Shown here: positions 8,240 through 16,719 of the stretch, piece by piece
Layout of the letters: each line of letters begins with the position of its first letter
Position numbering within the stretch: the stretch's first letter is position 1
Source: Methylococcaceae bacterium
Lineage (GTDB): Bacteria > Pseudomonadota > Gammaproteobacteria > Methylococcales > Methylomonadaceae
Length of the DNA: 54,649 nt
Assembly: GCA_030693065.1 (NCBI GenBank)
Contig: JAUYBL010000016.1
Span: forward strand, 1-54,649
Direction: 5' to 3'
Made by a program: the position numbers and the translations under genes
Notes under the pieces: generated by a model
What the model was told of the DNA's origin: nothing
Databases searched by the model: none
Seen by the model: only the letters and a program-made list of their open reading frames with translations

Positions 8240-9715
8240 TTAGCCCAATTTGCCCCGCCTAATTAATCCCAAAGCGGCCAAAGCACTACTAAACAGCCAG
8301 ATTGCAGCGGGCACTGGAACCGGTGCGGTATCAATAGGACTCATATGCCAGGCAAGTGTGTAGTCCCATGAGAAATTGTTGGTTTCGCCGGATTTAACCA
8401 GTAATTCATAGCTATGTCCGGTTAGTAAACTGACCCAAAGATTTTCGGTGTTATCGATAGTGCTTGCTGAAAATGCAGTAGTAGTTTGCGTGGTGGTGTC
8501 GAATAATTCCAGATTCAAATTATATAAGCGGGTGGTTAAGTTGCTGTTGTTGGACACACTTAGATTCCATACCAATGAGGCTGACAAATTCAAATCTTCT
8601 TCAGCATTGAATTTATAGGTGGCGATGTTGTTGCTACCAGCGCTGCCCCCAAAAGATGGATCGTAATCGAAGCCGTGCAAAGCAATATTGCCATTGTTGC
8701 TACCGCCATCTTGTAGACTGTTTTGTTCGTTGGCAGCGATGATTTGATAACTGTGCAAAATATTCAGCTGGCCGGCACCAAAGCGATCATCCAGACCATT
8801 GCTGGTTTGATGGCCGCTACTGCGATAATCGATGATATTGGCGGATGTCGAGGTGTTATCAGTGACTCGATCAGCGCCTGCCATTAATGCTGCTTTGATA
8901 GTCTCGGCGCGTTCTGCGTTATAGACAGTGCCCACACCTGTAATATTGGTCGATCCTTTTGAAAGTGCCAATCCGCCGTTATGGCCAGTTTCAACGAGCA
9001 GTGCTGCAGCGGCAGCAACTATAGGAGTGGCTGCGCTGGTGGTGGTTTGGGGGGCGACCAGATCGGGACGCGTTCGACCTGCTACATAAACTGAATCAAC
9101 GGCGTCGGAGCCTTTATCATGCGCGCCGTCGGTTCTGCCTACCGCGATCACGTTATAAGCGCTGCCTAATAACGGAGAATTGCTGTTGCTATTAGCCATG
9201 CCGACAATTTGGATGAATTCATTGCGCTGCACTTGCCTATCTACCAGGCGCAGAATATTGCCGGTGTCGACTGATGTGTCGCCGTTGCCAACCCAGCTGT
9301 GATTAGCAATTCGGCTGCCGTTAGCGGGCGCTGACACGGTAGCGCTTGAGATACTGGCGAGCCATTCATTGACTTCGTAACTGGTGATGTTGCTAATGCC
9401 GCCTGCGATGGAATCTTTACCGTAAAAGCGTGAGCCGACACCGGTTGCATGGCCTGAGATGGAAGTGCTGGGTGTGCCCGGAAAGTTAAAGGTTTTGCCA
9501 GAGAATTGTGAGTTGTTGGTATCGGGCGCATAGATAAGATTATCGTCGCCAGCCTCGACTTGAGTTACTTTGACAGCAGCACCCGTTGGTATGGCTGTTC
9601 CCAGTAAGGCTGTCAGGTCTGTGTAGCCAATATCGTCTTTGTAATCCGCGGAGGCATTTGTAGCCCAATATAAGACTGGAATGACACAGAGCCAGAGTTT
9701 TTTCGTACTTTTCAT
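8240..9715 (-). CDS. secreted subtilisin-like (S8-fold) VPVPA-CTERM protein
   Basis: 491 residues with a signal peptide (cleavage after ASA, residue 23). S8 landmarks are present in order: the first motif VKVTQVEAG near residue 50 with Glu (54) where the catalytic Asp is usual, the His motif SGHATGVGSRFYG (His89), NHSW near 138 (oxyanion Asn region), and TTTSAATPIVAAAAALL with the candidate Ser227. The C-terminus VPVPAAIWLFSSALAALGL plus RRGK is a PEP-CTERM-type sorting signal. It may be a divergent or degenerate surface protease. AGGAAAG precedes the ATG. It is adjacent to another VPVPA-CTERM protein and shares its upstream element, so the two may be co-regulated without being one operon (318-bp gap). 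Confidence 0.75.
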   Translation of the reverse strand: MKSTKKLWLCVIPVLYWATNASADYKDDIGYTDLTALLGTAIPTGAAVKVTQVEAGDDNLIYAPDTNNSQFSGKTFNFPGTPSTSISGHATGVGSRFYGKDSIAGGISNITSYEVNEWLASISSATVSAPANGSRIANHSWVGNGDTSVDTGNILRLVDRQVQRNEFIQIVGMANSNSNSPLLGSAYNVIAVGRTDGAHDKGSDAVDSVYVAGRTRPDLVAPQTTTSAATPIVAAAAALLVETGHNGGLALSKGSTNITGVGTVYNAERAETIKAALMAGADRVTDNTSTSANIIDYRSSGHQTSNGLDDRFGAGQLNILHSYQIIAANEQNSLQDGGSNNGNIALHGFDYDPSFGGSAGSNNIATYKFNAEEDLNLSASLVWNLSVSNNSNLTTRLYNLNLELFDTTTQTTTAFSASTIDNTENLWVSLLTGHSYELLVKSGETNNFSWDYTLAWHMSPIDTAPVPVPAAIWLFSSALAALGLIRRGKLG

Positions 9716-10072
9716 TATTATCTTTCCTGATTGCCTAAGAGGCTTTTTGTTGTGGTTGCTTAGGTATTAATTGACGCAATACTTCGAATAATTCAGCAAA
9801 TAACGCGCCAATAGATGAGAGTCGGTTTAATCAATTTGTTATGTAAGTTTTGTGTTATTGCAGGCTTGTTTTTAATTAAACTATGTTATTTAAAGCGATT
9901 TTCTATGACAAACATGTCATTTAAGCGGTTTTTATTTTTAGCAGAAAGCCAGATTTAAGATAGCTTAAACAGTACGGTTAAGAAGGCAAAAACTAACAAA
10001 GGGCAGATAAAACAGTTAAAATGGCCCGCTACAAGATGATCTTGCCAATCAAGCAACGGGTTTAAAACGTCT
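9716..10072. other. divergent intergenic region before aroG
   Basis: 357 bp serving as promoter region for the minus-strand S8-like gene and for aroG on the plus strand. Besides the 21-mer at 9871-9891 it contains a perfect palindrome ATGACA-aaca-TGTCAT at 9905-9920, which could be an operator. No RNA gene or riboswitch is recognisable. Confidence 0.5.
9871..9891 (-). promoter_or_regulatory. upstream element copy 2 of a repeated 21-mer
   Basis: Matches 8147-8167 at 20 of 21 positions; 156 bp before the start of the S8-like gene and followed 14 bp later by the palindrome at 9905-9920. Confidence 0.45.
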
Positions 10073-11155
10073 ATGCCAACTAAATTCAAGACTGATGACT
10101 TGCGGATTTCCGCCACCAAAGAAGTCATTCCGCCTGTTCGTGTGCATCAAGAAGTGCCGATTTCCGAGGCCGCCGCACAAACAACGCTGCACGCAAGACA
10201 AGATATTCATAATATTTTGACCGGTCAGGACGATCGCTTGCTGGTTGTCGTCGGGCCCTGCTCTATTCACGATACCAAAGCCGCACATGAATATGCCGAG
10301 CTTTTAAAAACAGTTAAAACTGAGCTGAAAGACGATCTACTGATAGTGATGCGCGTGTATTTTGAAAAGCCGCGTACGACAGTAGGTTGGAAAGGTCTGA
10401 TCAACGATCCGGATCTGGATGCCAGCTTTAATATCAACAAAGGCTTACATATTGCCAGACAGTTGCTGGTGGATTTAAATACGTCCGGTATACCCGCAGC
10501 CACCGAATATCTGGATTTAATTACGCCGCAATATGTGTCTGATTTGATCGCCTGGGGCGCTGTCGGTGCCAGAACCACAGAAAGCCAGGTGCATCGTGAG
10601 TTGGCGTCCGGATTATCCTGTCCCGTGGGCTTTAAAAATGCCACTGATGGCTCGGTCAAAATTGCCATCGATGCGATGGGCGCGGCGATGAGCCCGCACC
10701 ATTTCTTATCGTTAACCAAAGCGGGTCATTCGGCTATTTTTTCCACCACCGGGAATGAAGACGTGCATATCATTTTGCGCGGTGGTCATGATCGGCCCAA
10801 TTACGATGCGGTGAGCGTTGAGCATGTTGGCGAAGAAATGCAAAAAGCCGGGTTAAGAGCAAACATCATGATTGATTTAAGCCACGCCAATAGCTTAAAG
10901 CAATGCCAGCGTCAGGTGATTGTCGGCGAAGATGTCGCCGGACAAATCGCCAATGGCGACCAGCGCATCATGGGTGTAATGATTGAAAGCCATCTTAAAG
11001 CGGGCAACCAGTCCGTAGTGGCCGGGCAGCCGCTGGTTTATGGGCAGAGTATTACCGATGCCTGTTTAAGCTGGGATGATACCGTTCCATTGTTAAAGAA
11101 ATTTGCTAAGGCCGTGCAACAGCGCCGTGCCATCGTTAAAAAGTCAGGAGTTTGA
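10073..11155 (+). CDS. aroG: 3-deoxy-7-phosphoheptulonate synthase (class I DAHP synthase)
   Basis: 360 residues, close to the 350-356 of the E. coli isozymes. The enzyme condenses phosphoenolpyruvate and erythrose 4-phosphate, the first step of the shikimate pathway in the cytoplasm. Signature regions are VVGPCSIHD near residue 61, MRVYFEKPRTTVGWKGL near 93, GARTTESQVHRE near 163, the metal-site Cys and His (GPCSIHD, LRGGHDRPNYD near 235) and the DLSHANS near 267. Which aromatic amino acid inhibits it cannot be told by eye, so the symbol is a family label. It is separated by only three bases from the thiS-thiG fusion, suggesting co-transcription although the pathways are not linked except through aromatic/tyrosine metabolism. 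Confidence 0.93.
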   Translation: MPTKFKTDDLRISATKEVIPPVRVHQEVPISEAAAQTTLHARQDIHNILTGQDDRLLVVVGPCSIHDTKAAHEYAELLKTVKTELKDDLLIVMRVYFEKPRTTVGWKGLINDPDLDASFNINKGLHIARQLLVDLNTSGIPAATEYLDLITPQYVSDLIAWGAVGARTTESQVHRELASGLSCPVGFKNATDGSVKIAIDAMGAAMSPHHFLSLTKAGHSAIFSTTGNEDVHIILRGGHDRPNYDAVSVEHVGEEMQKAGLRANIMIDLSHANSLKQCQRQVIVGEDVAGQIANGDQRIMGVMIESHLKAGNQSVVAGQPLVYGQSITDACLSWDDTVPLLKKFAKAVQQRRAIVKKSGV

Positions 11156-11158
11156 TAG

Positions 11159-12136
11159 ATGCTTGTTTATGTAAATGGTGAAACCAAAGAATTTGCCGAA
11201 CACAACACAGTCGCCGATGTCGTTGAGAATCTGGGCTTAACAGGTAAAAAAATCGCTGTGGAATTAAATAAGGAAATATTGCCGTTTGATCAATACCAAG
11301 CCAACACACTGAACGCGGGCGACCGATTGGAAATTGTTCATGCGATCGGTGGCGGCCAAGATGATTCTTTTGTGCTGGCAGGCGTGTCGTATCAATCCAG
11401 GTTACTGGTGGGCACCGGCAAGTACAAGGATATGGAAGAAACTCGACTGGCGATTGAAGCCAGCGGCGCACAGATCGTCACTGTCGCTATTCGTCGAACC
11501 AATATCGGCCAAAACCCCGGCGAGCCGAATTTGCTGGAAGTGATTTCGCCTGATAAATACACCATTCTGCCTAATACCGCTGGCTGTTACACCGCAGATG
11601 AAGCGGTAAGAACCTGTCGTTTGGCCAGGGAATTATTGGGTGGACACAAACTGGTTAAATTAGAAGTATTGGCAGATCAAAAGACCTTGTTTCCAGACGT
11701 TGCAGAAACCTATGTGGCCGCGGAATTATTGGTTAAAGAAGGTTTTGATGTCATGGTTTACACCAACGACGACCCGATTGCCGCCAAACGCCTGGAAGAA
11801 ATCGGTTGTGTAGCTGTTATGCCGCTGGCCGCGCCAATCGGTTCAGGATTGGGTATCCGTAATCCGTACAATATCTTGACCATTGTCGAAAATGCCAAAG
11901 TGCCAATTCTAGTGGACGCAGGTGTCGGTACTGCTTCCGATGCCGCGATTGCTATGGAATTAGGTTGCGATGGCGTGTTGATGAATACCGCTATTGCCGA
12001 TGCCAAAAACCCAATATTAATGGCGTCGGCGATGCGTAAAGGCATTGAGGCAGGCAGAGAGGCATTTTTGGCTGGACGCATGCCAAGAAAACGTTTTGCC
12101 TCAGCATCATCACCGATAGACGGCTTGTTTTTTTAA
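11159..12136 (+). CDS. thiG: ThiS-ThiG fusion: sulfur carrier plus thiazole synthase
   Basis: 325 residues in one uninterrupted frame. Residues 1-66 are ThiS (ubiquitin-like: [12 protein letters not shown] start, [13 protein letters not shown] end), and residues 67-325 are ThiG, starting with [18 protein letters not shown] and containing the catalytic Lys region [24 protein letters not shown] and the VLVDAGVG-type phosphate site. ThiS carries sulfur as a C-terminal thiocarboxylate on Gly-Gly, which ThiG uses to make the thiazole phosphate of thiamine. Here the Gly-Gly is internal (IGGGQDD), so either the junction is cleaved or ThiG is also made alone; an in-frame GTG at 11371 could start ThiG. 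Such fusions are known in some proteobacteria. ATG lies three bases after the aroG stop. Confidence 0.93.
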   Translation: MLVYVNGETKEFAEHNTVADVVENLGLTGKKIAVELNKEILPFDQYQANTLNAGDRLEIVHAIGGGQDDSFVLAGVSYQSRLLVGTGKYKDMEETRLAIEASGAQIVTVAIRRTNIGQNPGEPNLLEVISPDKYTILPNTAGCYTADEAVRTCRLARELLGGHKLVKLEVLADQKTLFPDVAETYVAAELLVKEGFDVMVYTNDDPIAAKRLEEIGCVAVMPLAAPIGSGLGIRNPYNILTIVENAKVPILVDAGVGTASDAAIAMELGCDGVLMNTAIADAKNPILMASAMRKGIEAGREAFLAGRMPRKRFASASSPIDGLFF

Positions 12137-12157
12137 TTTCAATATCTTCAGCTTTTA

Positions 12158-12192
12158 GTCGTTCGTGGTGAGTTAATCGAGCTGCGAACGAC
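12158..12192. repeat. REP-like palindrome
   Basis: GTCGTTCG at 12158-12165 pairs with CGAACGAC at 12185-12192 around TGGTGAGTTAATCGAGCTG. Same family as 6701-6741 (minus strand) and related to 31919-31954. It sits between the thiamine fusion and trmB and may separate their transcripts. Confidence 0.65.
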
Positions 12193-12208
12193 CTATCTTG
12201 TGTTTCTT

Positions 12209-12907
12209 ATGTCTTCCGAAATAACTACGCCAGCAACTACACCTGCCAGAATTCGCAGCTTTATTCGCCGTCAGGGTCGATTAACCCAAGGCCAGCAATA
12301 TGCCTTGTCTCATCATTGGGATAAATATTGTCTTGATCCCCAGGTCGCTTATGATTTTGCCGAAGTGTTTGGGCGCGTGGCGCCGATCATTATGGAAATA
12401 GGTTTCGGTAACGGCGAGAGCCTGGCCAAAATGGCGGCGGACAATCCAGATACCGACTACATTGGTATCGAAGTACATCGCCCCGGCGTCGGTCATTTAA
12501 TGATGTTGCTGGATCAGCAAGGCCTGACCAATGTCAGAATTTATTGCCACGATGCTATCGATATTCTTGAACATAAACTGCCGGATGCCAGTCTGGCTGG
12601 CGTACATTTGTTTTTTCCCGACCCTTGGCCGAAAAAGAAACATCACAAACGACGCATTGTCCGGCCGTCTTTTATTGCTCTCTTGCTTAAGAAACTAAAA
12701 GTCGGCGGTTATTTTCATGCAGCGACCGACTGGGAAAATTATGCCGAAAGCATGCTGGAAGTGCTGTCCGCCGATCCTGGCTTGCTCAACAGCAGCGAAA
12801 CCGGCGACTATTGCCCGCGCCCGGAATACCGCCCACTGACAAAATTTGAACAGCGCGGCCTGCGCTTGGGGCACGGTGTTTGGGATTTGATTTTTACCAA
12901 ACGGTAG
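12209..12907 (+). CDS. trmB: tRNA (guanine-N7-)-methyltransferase
   Basis: 232 residues from ATG 12209 (a GTG at 12200 would add three residues). The enzyme methylates G46 in the variable loop of tRNAs with S-adenosylmethionine. The SAM-binding motif EIGFGNGESL is near residue 63, IGIEVHRPGVG near residue 87, and the family signature HLFFPDPWPKKKHHKRR near residue 136, followed by ATDWENYAE near 177. Length and motif order match bacterial TrmB. A REP-like palindrome just upstream suggests it has its own transcript. Confidence 0.96.
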   Translation: MSSEITTPATTPARIRSFIRRQGRLTQGQQYALSHHWDKYCLDPQVAYDFAEVFGRVAPIIMEIGFGNGESLAKMAADNPDTDYIGIEVHRPGVGHLMMLLDQQGLTNVRIYCHDAIDILEHKLPDASLAGVHLFFPDPWPKKKHHKRRIVRPSFIALLLKKLKVGGYFHAATDWENYAESMLEVLSADPGLLNSSETGDYCPRPEYRPLTKFEQRGLRLGHGVWDLIFTKR

Positions 12908-12908
12908 A

Positions 12909-12999
12909 TTTCCAGTTTTCAGCTCTTAGCTGGCAGGCTTAAAAGCTCGTTAGAAAAGCGTTAAACGCTAATCGTCAAAACTTAGCTGCTTACTGGAAA
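12909..12999. repeat. imperfect long inverted repeat after trmB
   Basis: TTTCCAGTTTTCAGCT at 12909-12924 is inverted, 13 of 16 matching, at 12984-12999 with an internal AGCT-rich stretch between. It starts two bases after the trmB stop. It may be a transcript-end structure or a small dispersed repeat. The rest of the 373-bp gap up to 13280 shows no gene I can support. Confidence 0.5.
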
Positions 13000-13306
13000 C
13001 TCGTGGTCGATCGCTTCTTGTTTTTTGGATAGTATTCGGTGGTGAAATGGTGCTGCCGAACCTTTTTTGCCAAATAAGATTAATTTTAAATGGCAAGAAA
13101 AAGTGTACCAGCTGTCATTCAAAATGTAGGTGTGAATAGTTTGCGTAATCGCACATTTCGAAGCCAAAATTCCTCCGAGTACGCTATCGCTAATCTGAGC
13201 TACGCGAGCTGTACAAGAATTAGCTGCAACACAGATTAAACATATCCGCAAGTGGGAAAGAAAAGCAATTGGAGGCTCAGATGAATATTCTTGAACGCGC
13301 AACAAT

Positions 13307-14098
13307 GTGCATGTACAGGGTAATGATGGCCCGGTGCTGTTGTATGCCCATGGCTTTGGTTGTAATCAGGCCATGTGGGACCGGATTACGCCTGCCTTTG
13401 CTGCCACGCACCGACAAGTCTTGTTTGACTACGTGGGCAGCGGTAAATCCGATCTGGCGTCCTTCGATGCAAAGCGCTATTCCAGCGTGCAAGGCTATGC
13501 TCAGGATGTGCTGGACGTTTGTGACGCACTGGACTTACGTTGTGGCGTGACCTTTGTCGGCCATTCGGTCAGCGCTAGCGTAGGCTTGCTGGCTTCTATT
13601 GCGCGGCCGGAATTGTTCGAGCGCCTGGTGCTGATTGGGCCTACACCCTGTTTCTTAAATCATCCGCCTGACTACCTCGGCGGCTTCGAGCGGGAAGATT
13701 TGCTGGATTTGCTGTCCTTGATGGACCAAAACTACATTGGTTGGGCCAATTATCTGGCGCCGGTAATCTCTGGTGAAGTAGAAACGGGGGCTTTGTCACG
13801 GGAGCTATCGGACAGCTTTTGCTCCACCGACCCGTTTGTGGCTCGGATATTTGCTCAAACCACCTTTTTCGCCGACAACCGCGCAGATCTGCCAAAAATA
13901 TCGCGTCCCTGCCTGATTCTTCAGCATCGTGACGATGCCTTGGCACCACTGGCGGTTGGCGAATATCTGCATAGCCATTTGCAAAGTAGTACTCTTAAGA
14001 TACTGGATGTGACCGGACATTGCGGACATATGAGTCATCCTTCATTAGTGGTTGAAGCCATGCGTGAATATCTGGACCCTCAACTCTCTCAAGCATAA
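13307..14098 (+). CDS. rsbQ: RsbQ-like alpha/beta hydrolase, 5' end frameshifted
   Basis: 263 residues from a GTG at 13307. It matches RsbQ throughout: HGFGCNQAMWD near residue 15, LFDYVGSGKSDL near 42, GHSVSASVG (nucleophile Ser near 87), HRDDAL (Asp near 210) and GHCGHMSHP (His near 238). RsbQ activates the PAS protein RsbP in Bacillus, probably by making or delivering a small molecule. The family's usual N-terminus (MNILERNNVHVQG-like) is encoded from ATG 13281 after a good GGAGG, but two extra bases around 13296-13298 put it out of frame. The gene therefore starts at the internal GTG, is weakly translated, or is dead; a sequencing error is also possible. Its partner PAS-GGDEF gene follows after 15 bp. 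Confidence 0.85.
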   Translation: MHVQGNDGPVLLYAHGFGCNQAMWDRITPAFAATHRQVLFDYVGSGKSDLASFDAKRYSSVQGYAQDVLDVCDALDLRCGVTFVGHSVSASVGLLASIARPELFERLVLIGPTPCFLNHPPDYLGGFEREDLLDLLSLMDQNYIGWANYLAPVISGEVETGALSRELSDSFCSTDPFVARIFAQTTFFADNRADLPKISRPCLILQHRDDALAPLAVGEYLHSHLQSSTLKILDVTGHCGHMSHPSLVVEAMREYLDPQLSQA

Positions 14099-14113
14099 GG
14101 CAAACTATGCTGC

Positions 14114-15757
14114 ATGGATAATCTGCTGAACCAGCTACCTTGCCCAACGCTTATCACCGATAAATCGGGCAATATTCTGGCCGTCAACACTGACTTATTA
14201 GCCTTGGTGGGAGGGACTTTTGAACATTGGCTACATAAACCGATGGAGAATTTTTTCCCTCCAGCCAGCCGTATTTTTTTGCAAACTCATGTCTGGCCGA
14301 TGCTGCTTTCCGACGGAAATGCGCGGGAGATCTACCTGAAAATAAGCAACGCCCAAAACCAGCGTATTCCGGTGATGATGAATTGCCGTCGTGGGCTTTT
14401 TTCAGGCGAGGATAGCTACTTTTGGGCGTTCTTTGTGGCACTAGAGCGCAGTAAATTCGAGTTAGAACTGCTGGATGCGCGCAATCGTGCCGAGTCATCG
14501 GCTCTGGCCCTTGCCAAAAGAGAAAGCTTTGTTAAAACCGTCACCGATGCCATGCCTGGCCTGGTCGCTTATTGGGATAAAGACTTGTGCTGCCGCTTTG
14601 CCAACAAGACCTATCTGGAGTGGTTCGGCAAGTTACCGGAAGCTATCATTGGCACCGCGTTACAAGACCTGCTAGGCGAGTGTCTTTTCATCCTAAACAA
14701 ACCCTATATCCTGGGAGCTTTGGCGGGCGAGACACAAGTTTTTGAAAGAACACTGACCAAGGCCGATGGCAGTACTTGCTTCACGTTGACTAACTACATT
14801 CCCGATTTTGATGCCTTAGGCGCGGTAATCGGCTTCTTTGTTTTGATCAGCGATGTAACCACGATAAAGACAGCAGAGCTCGAATTGAGACTCGCCGCCA
14901 GCATTTTTGAGTCTACCGTTGAAGGCATCATGGTCACCGATGGCCAGGGCATCATCCTGTCGGTCAACCCGGCGTTTTCCAAGATCACCGGTTACACCGC
15001 TGAAGAAGCCATCGGTCATACTCCGCGCCTACTTAAATCTAACCGCCATGATCAGGACTTCTATGCAGCCTTATGGCAGTCTATAGTCAGCCAAGGTTGC
15101 TGGGAGGGTGAAGTCTGGAACCGCCGCAAAGACGGTGAGGTTTTCTTGGAATGGCAGTCGATCACAGAGATTCACGGTTCGACTCATGAATCCGTGCGCT
15201 ATGTGTCGGTATTTAATGACATCACCAAATTTTGGCAAAAAGATGAGCGCATGAGGCATTTGGCCTTTCACGATTCATTGACCGATTTGCCGAATCGCAC
15301 CTTGCTGATGGAGAGGCTGGATCATCTGCTCGCCATGACAGAGCGCGAGCAACGCAACATTGCCTTGCTGTTTCTCGACCTGGATGGCTTTAAGACCGTC
15401 AATGATAAGTTTGGTCATGACATTGGTGATGATCTGCTGAAAAGGGTAGCGCAGACGCTTCTGACACAGGTAAGGTACTTGGACACTGTGGCTAGACTGG
15501 GCGGAGATGAGTTCGTTATCCTGCTCGACAATCCGGTGAATACTGACGAAGTAGCGCGTATTGCCGCTCGCATAGTCTCGATAATCAATGTGCCCATGGA
15601 GTTACGTGGTAAATCGGCCTCGGTAGGCGTTTCGATTGGCATTGCCATGCATCCTGCTGATGGACATACGCCCACTGAACTGATGAAGAGCGCCGACACA
15701 GCCATGTATGCAGCCAAGAAGGCGGGAAAAAATACCTATCATTTTTTCGGGTTGTAA
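14114..15757 (+). CDS. PAS-PAS-PAS-GGDEF diguanylate cyclase, RsbQ partner
   Basis: 547 residues, soluble. An N-terminal PAS region (about 8-115) contains LITDKSGNILAVNTDLL; a second PAS (about 140-260) has DAMPGLVAYWDKDL; the third (about 265-385) has ESTVEGIMVTDGQGIILSVN and ends DITKFWQKDE. The GGDEF domain (about 385-547) has the intact RLGGDEFVILL active site and an RxxD inhibitory I-site (RYLD five residues ahead), so it should make cyclic di-GMP with product inhibition. It lies 15 bp after the rsbQ-like gene. In the Bacillus pair RsbQ signals to a PAS domain, so I infer that the first PAS here is the receptor of the hydrolase product. ATG 14114 has an AAGG site upstream. Confidence 0.9.
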   Translation: MDNLLNQLPCPTLITDKSGNILAVNTDLLALVGGTFEHWLHKPMENFFPPASRIFLQTHVWPMLLSDGNAREIYLKISNAQNQRIPVMMNCRRGLFSGEDSYFWAFFVALERSKFELELLDARNRAESSALALAKRESFVKTVTDAMPGLVAYWDKDLCCRFANKTYLEWFGKLPEAIIGTALQDLLGECLFILNKPYILGALAGETQVFERTLTKADGSTCFTLTNYIPDFDALGAVIGFFVLISDVTTIKTAELELRLAASIFESTVEGIMVTDGQGIILSVNPAFSKITGYTAEEAIGHTPRLLKSNRHDQDFYAALWQSIVSQGCWEGEVWNRRKDGEVFLEWQSITEIHGSTHESVRYVSVFNDITKFWQKDERMRHLAFHDSLTDLPNRTLLMERLDHLLAMTEREQRNIALLFLDLDGFKTVNDKFGHDIGDDLLKRVAQTLLTQVRYLDTVARLGGDEFVILLDNPVNTDEVARIAARIVSIINVPMELRGKSASVGVSIGIAMHPADGHTPTELMKSADTAMYAAKKAGKNTYHFFGL

Positions 15758-15807
15758 GTTCAATAGTGGCCTGGTAATGCTGAATAAACTTGGGTAAGAG
15801 CCATAAT

Positions 15808-15940
15808 TTGCCGAATCGCACTTTGTCCGAGCGCGAACAACGCAACATTGCCGTAAGGTTTCTTGACCTCGATGGCTTTAGCCCGTCAATGATAAGCTTG
15901 GCCACGGCATTGTTTTGATTTGTTGAAAGCGGTAGCGCGG
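15808..15940 (+). pseudogene. decayed partial copy of the upstream GGDEF region
   Basis: This stretch copies 15287-15454 of the cyclase gene: TTGCCGAATCGCAC, GAGCGCGAACAACGCAACATT, TTTCTTGACCT, GATGGCTTTA, GTCAATGATAAG and GGTAGCGC all recur in order. A block of about 36 bases and several single bases are missing, so no frame survives. It is a truncated tandem duplication now decaying. The remaining sequence to 16129 carries no gene I can support. Confidence 0.8.
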
Positions 15941-16129
15941 AGAAGCATCCCGCGTAAGAATTGCAATTTGAATTGGATGTGTAGGCACTGAAGGACAGCT
16001 TTTATGGATAGCTGTTTACTGGAAGCTTGCGAGTGTCTCTTGATGGCCGCTATGAGGACTCCAGCTCGGCCAACTACAGAAATAGCTCAAGGTAAGTACT
16101 GTCCAAATGCTCACTGTAACCCTGAGCAA

Positions 16130-16582
16130 TCATTGACCACCACGAATGATATTGTGTTGCTGCTCCATACCTTCGGTTAAGTTATAACCTTCGTTATTGA
16201 ATAGAGCGCCCTTAAAAAACAAACGCATATCTATAATCCAGGCAATTTGTTTAAGTTCATTGCTCTTTATAACAATGGTCGAAAGTTTGTAGTTATTATC
16301 AATAATCTGATCGACAATTGTTTTTGGGTTGAGAGGGTCTTCTTTTAGCGCGCCCGAAACAATGCGCTGAGCAGATTCCATCGTCAGTGACGGTGGATTG
16401 ATGGTGGAAAACTCGGCGTTTTTATCATTTTTAAGCGATTGCGCGTCAAAGCGACCAATGTCATAGCCAAGCTTAAATGTCAGACCGATTAAAATCACGC
16501 CGGCCCAGACAGACAGGCCAATTTTTAATCGTCGTCTAACACGAGGATTTTTTAGTCTTTTTATAATTACGCTAATTTTCAT
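16130..16582 (-). CDS. small single-pass membrane protein, unknown
   Basis: 150 residues. A highly basic N-terminus (KRLKNPRVRRRLK) precedes one membrane helix at about 21-41 (IGLSVWAGVILIGLTFKLGY), so the N-terminus should be cytoplasmic and the C-terminal 105 residues periplasmic, containing SLTMESAQRIVSGALK and IVDQIIDNNY. No family recognised. It stands alone between the decayed GGDEF copy and the TauE-like gene, 137 bp away. Coding is supported by a clear frame, normal codon use and a plausible topology, without a strong ribosome-binding site. Confidence 0.65.
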   Translation of the reverse strand: MKISVIIKRLKNPRVRRRLKIGLSVWAGVILIGLTFKLGYDIGRFDAQSLKNDKNAEFSTINPPSLTMESAQRIVSGALKEDPLNPKTIVDQIIDNNYKLSTIVIKSNELKQIAWIIDMRLFFKGALFNNEGYNLTEGMEQQHNIIRGGQ

Positions 16583-16719
16583 TTTATGTTTATTGCGGTT
16601 CTATGGCTTTATTTGCCCATTATTTAATATTCAAGTCCTTTGAATAACAAGTACGCAGCGAATTTATAGGTATCGCTAATATCTGGATAAGCAGAGCATT
16701 GCTTATTTTCGCAAGAGTC

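Noticed and set aside
11100-11160. TPP riboswitch before the thiS-thiG fusion
   Set aside because: Only three bases separate it from aroG, so there is no room for a riboswitch and none is seen inside aroG's end.
12982-13305. 107-codon minus-strand frame between trmB and rsbQ
   Set aside because: No recognisable motif, no ribosome-binding site, and it overlaps the rsbQ start. Composition gives no support for coding.
15960-16129. Possible transposase zinc-finger remnant (CPNAHCNPEQS-like)
   Set aside because: The stretch is too short and broken to assign; no terminal repeats or further transposase sequence nearby.
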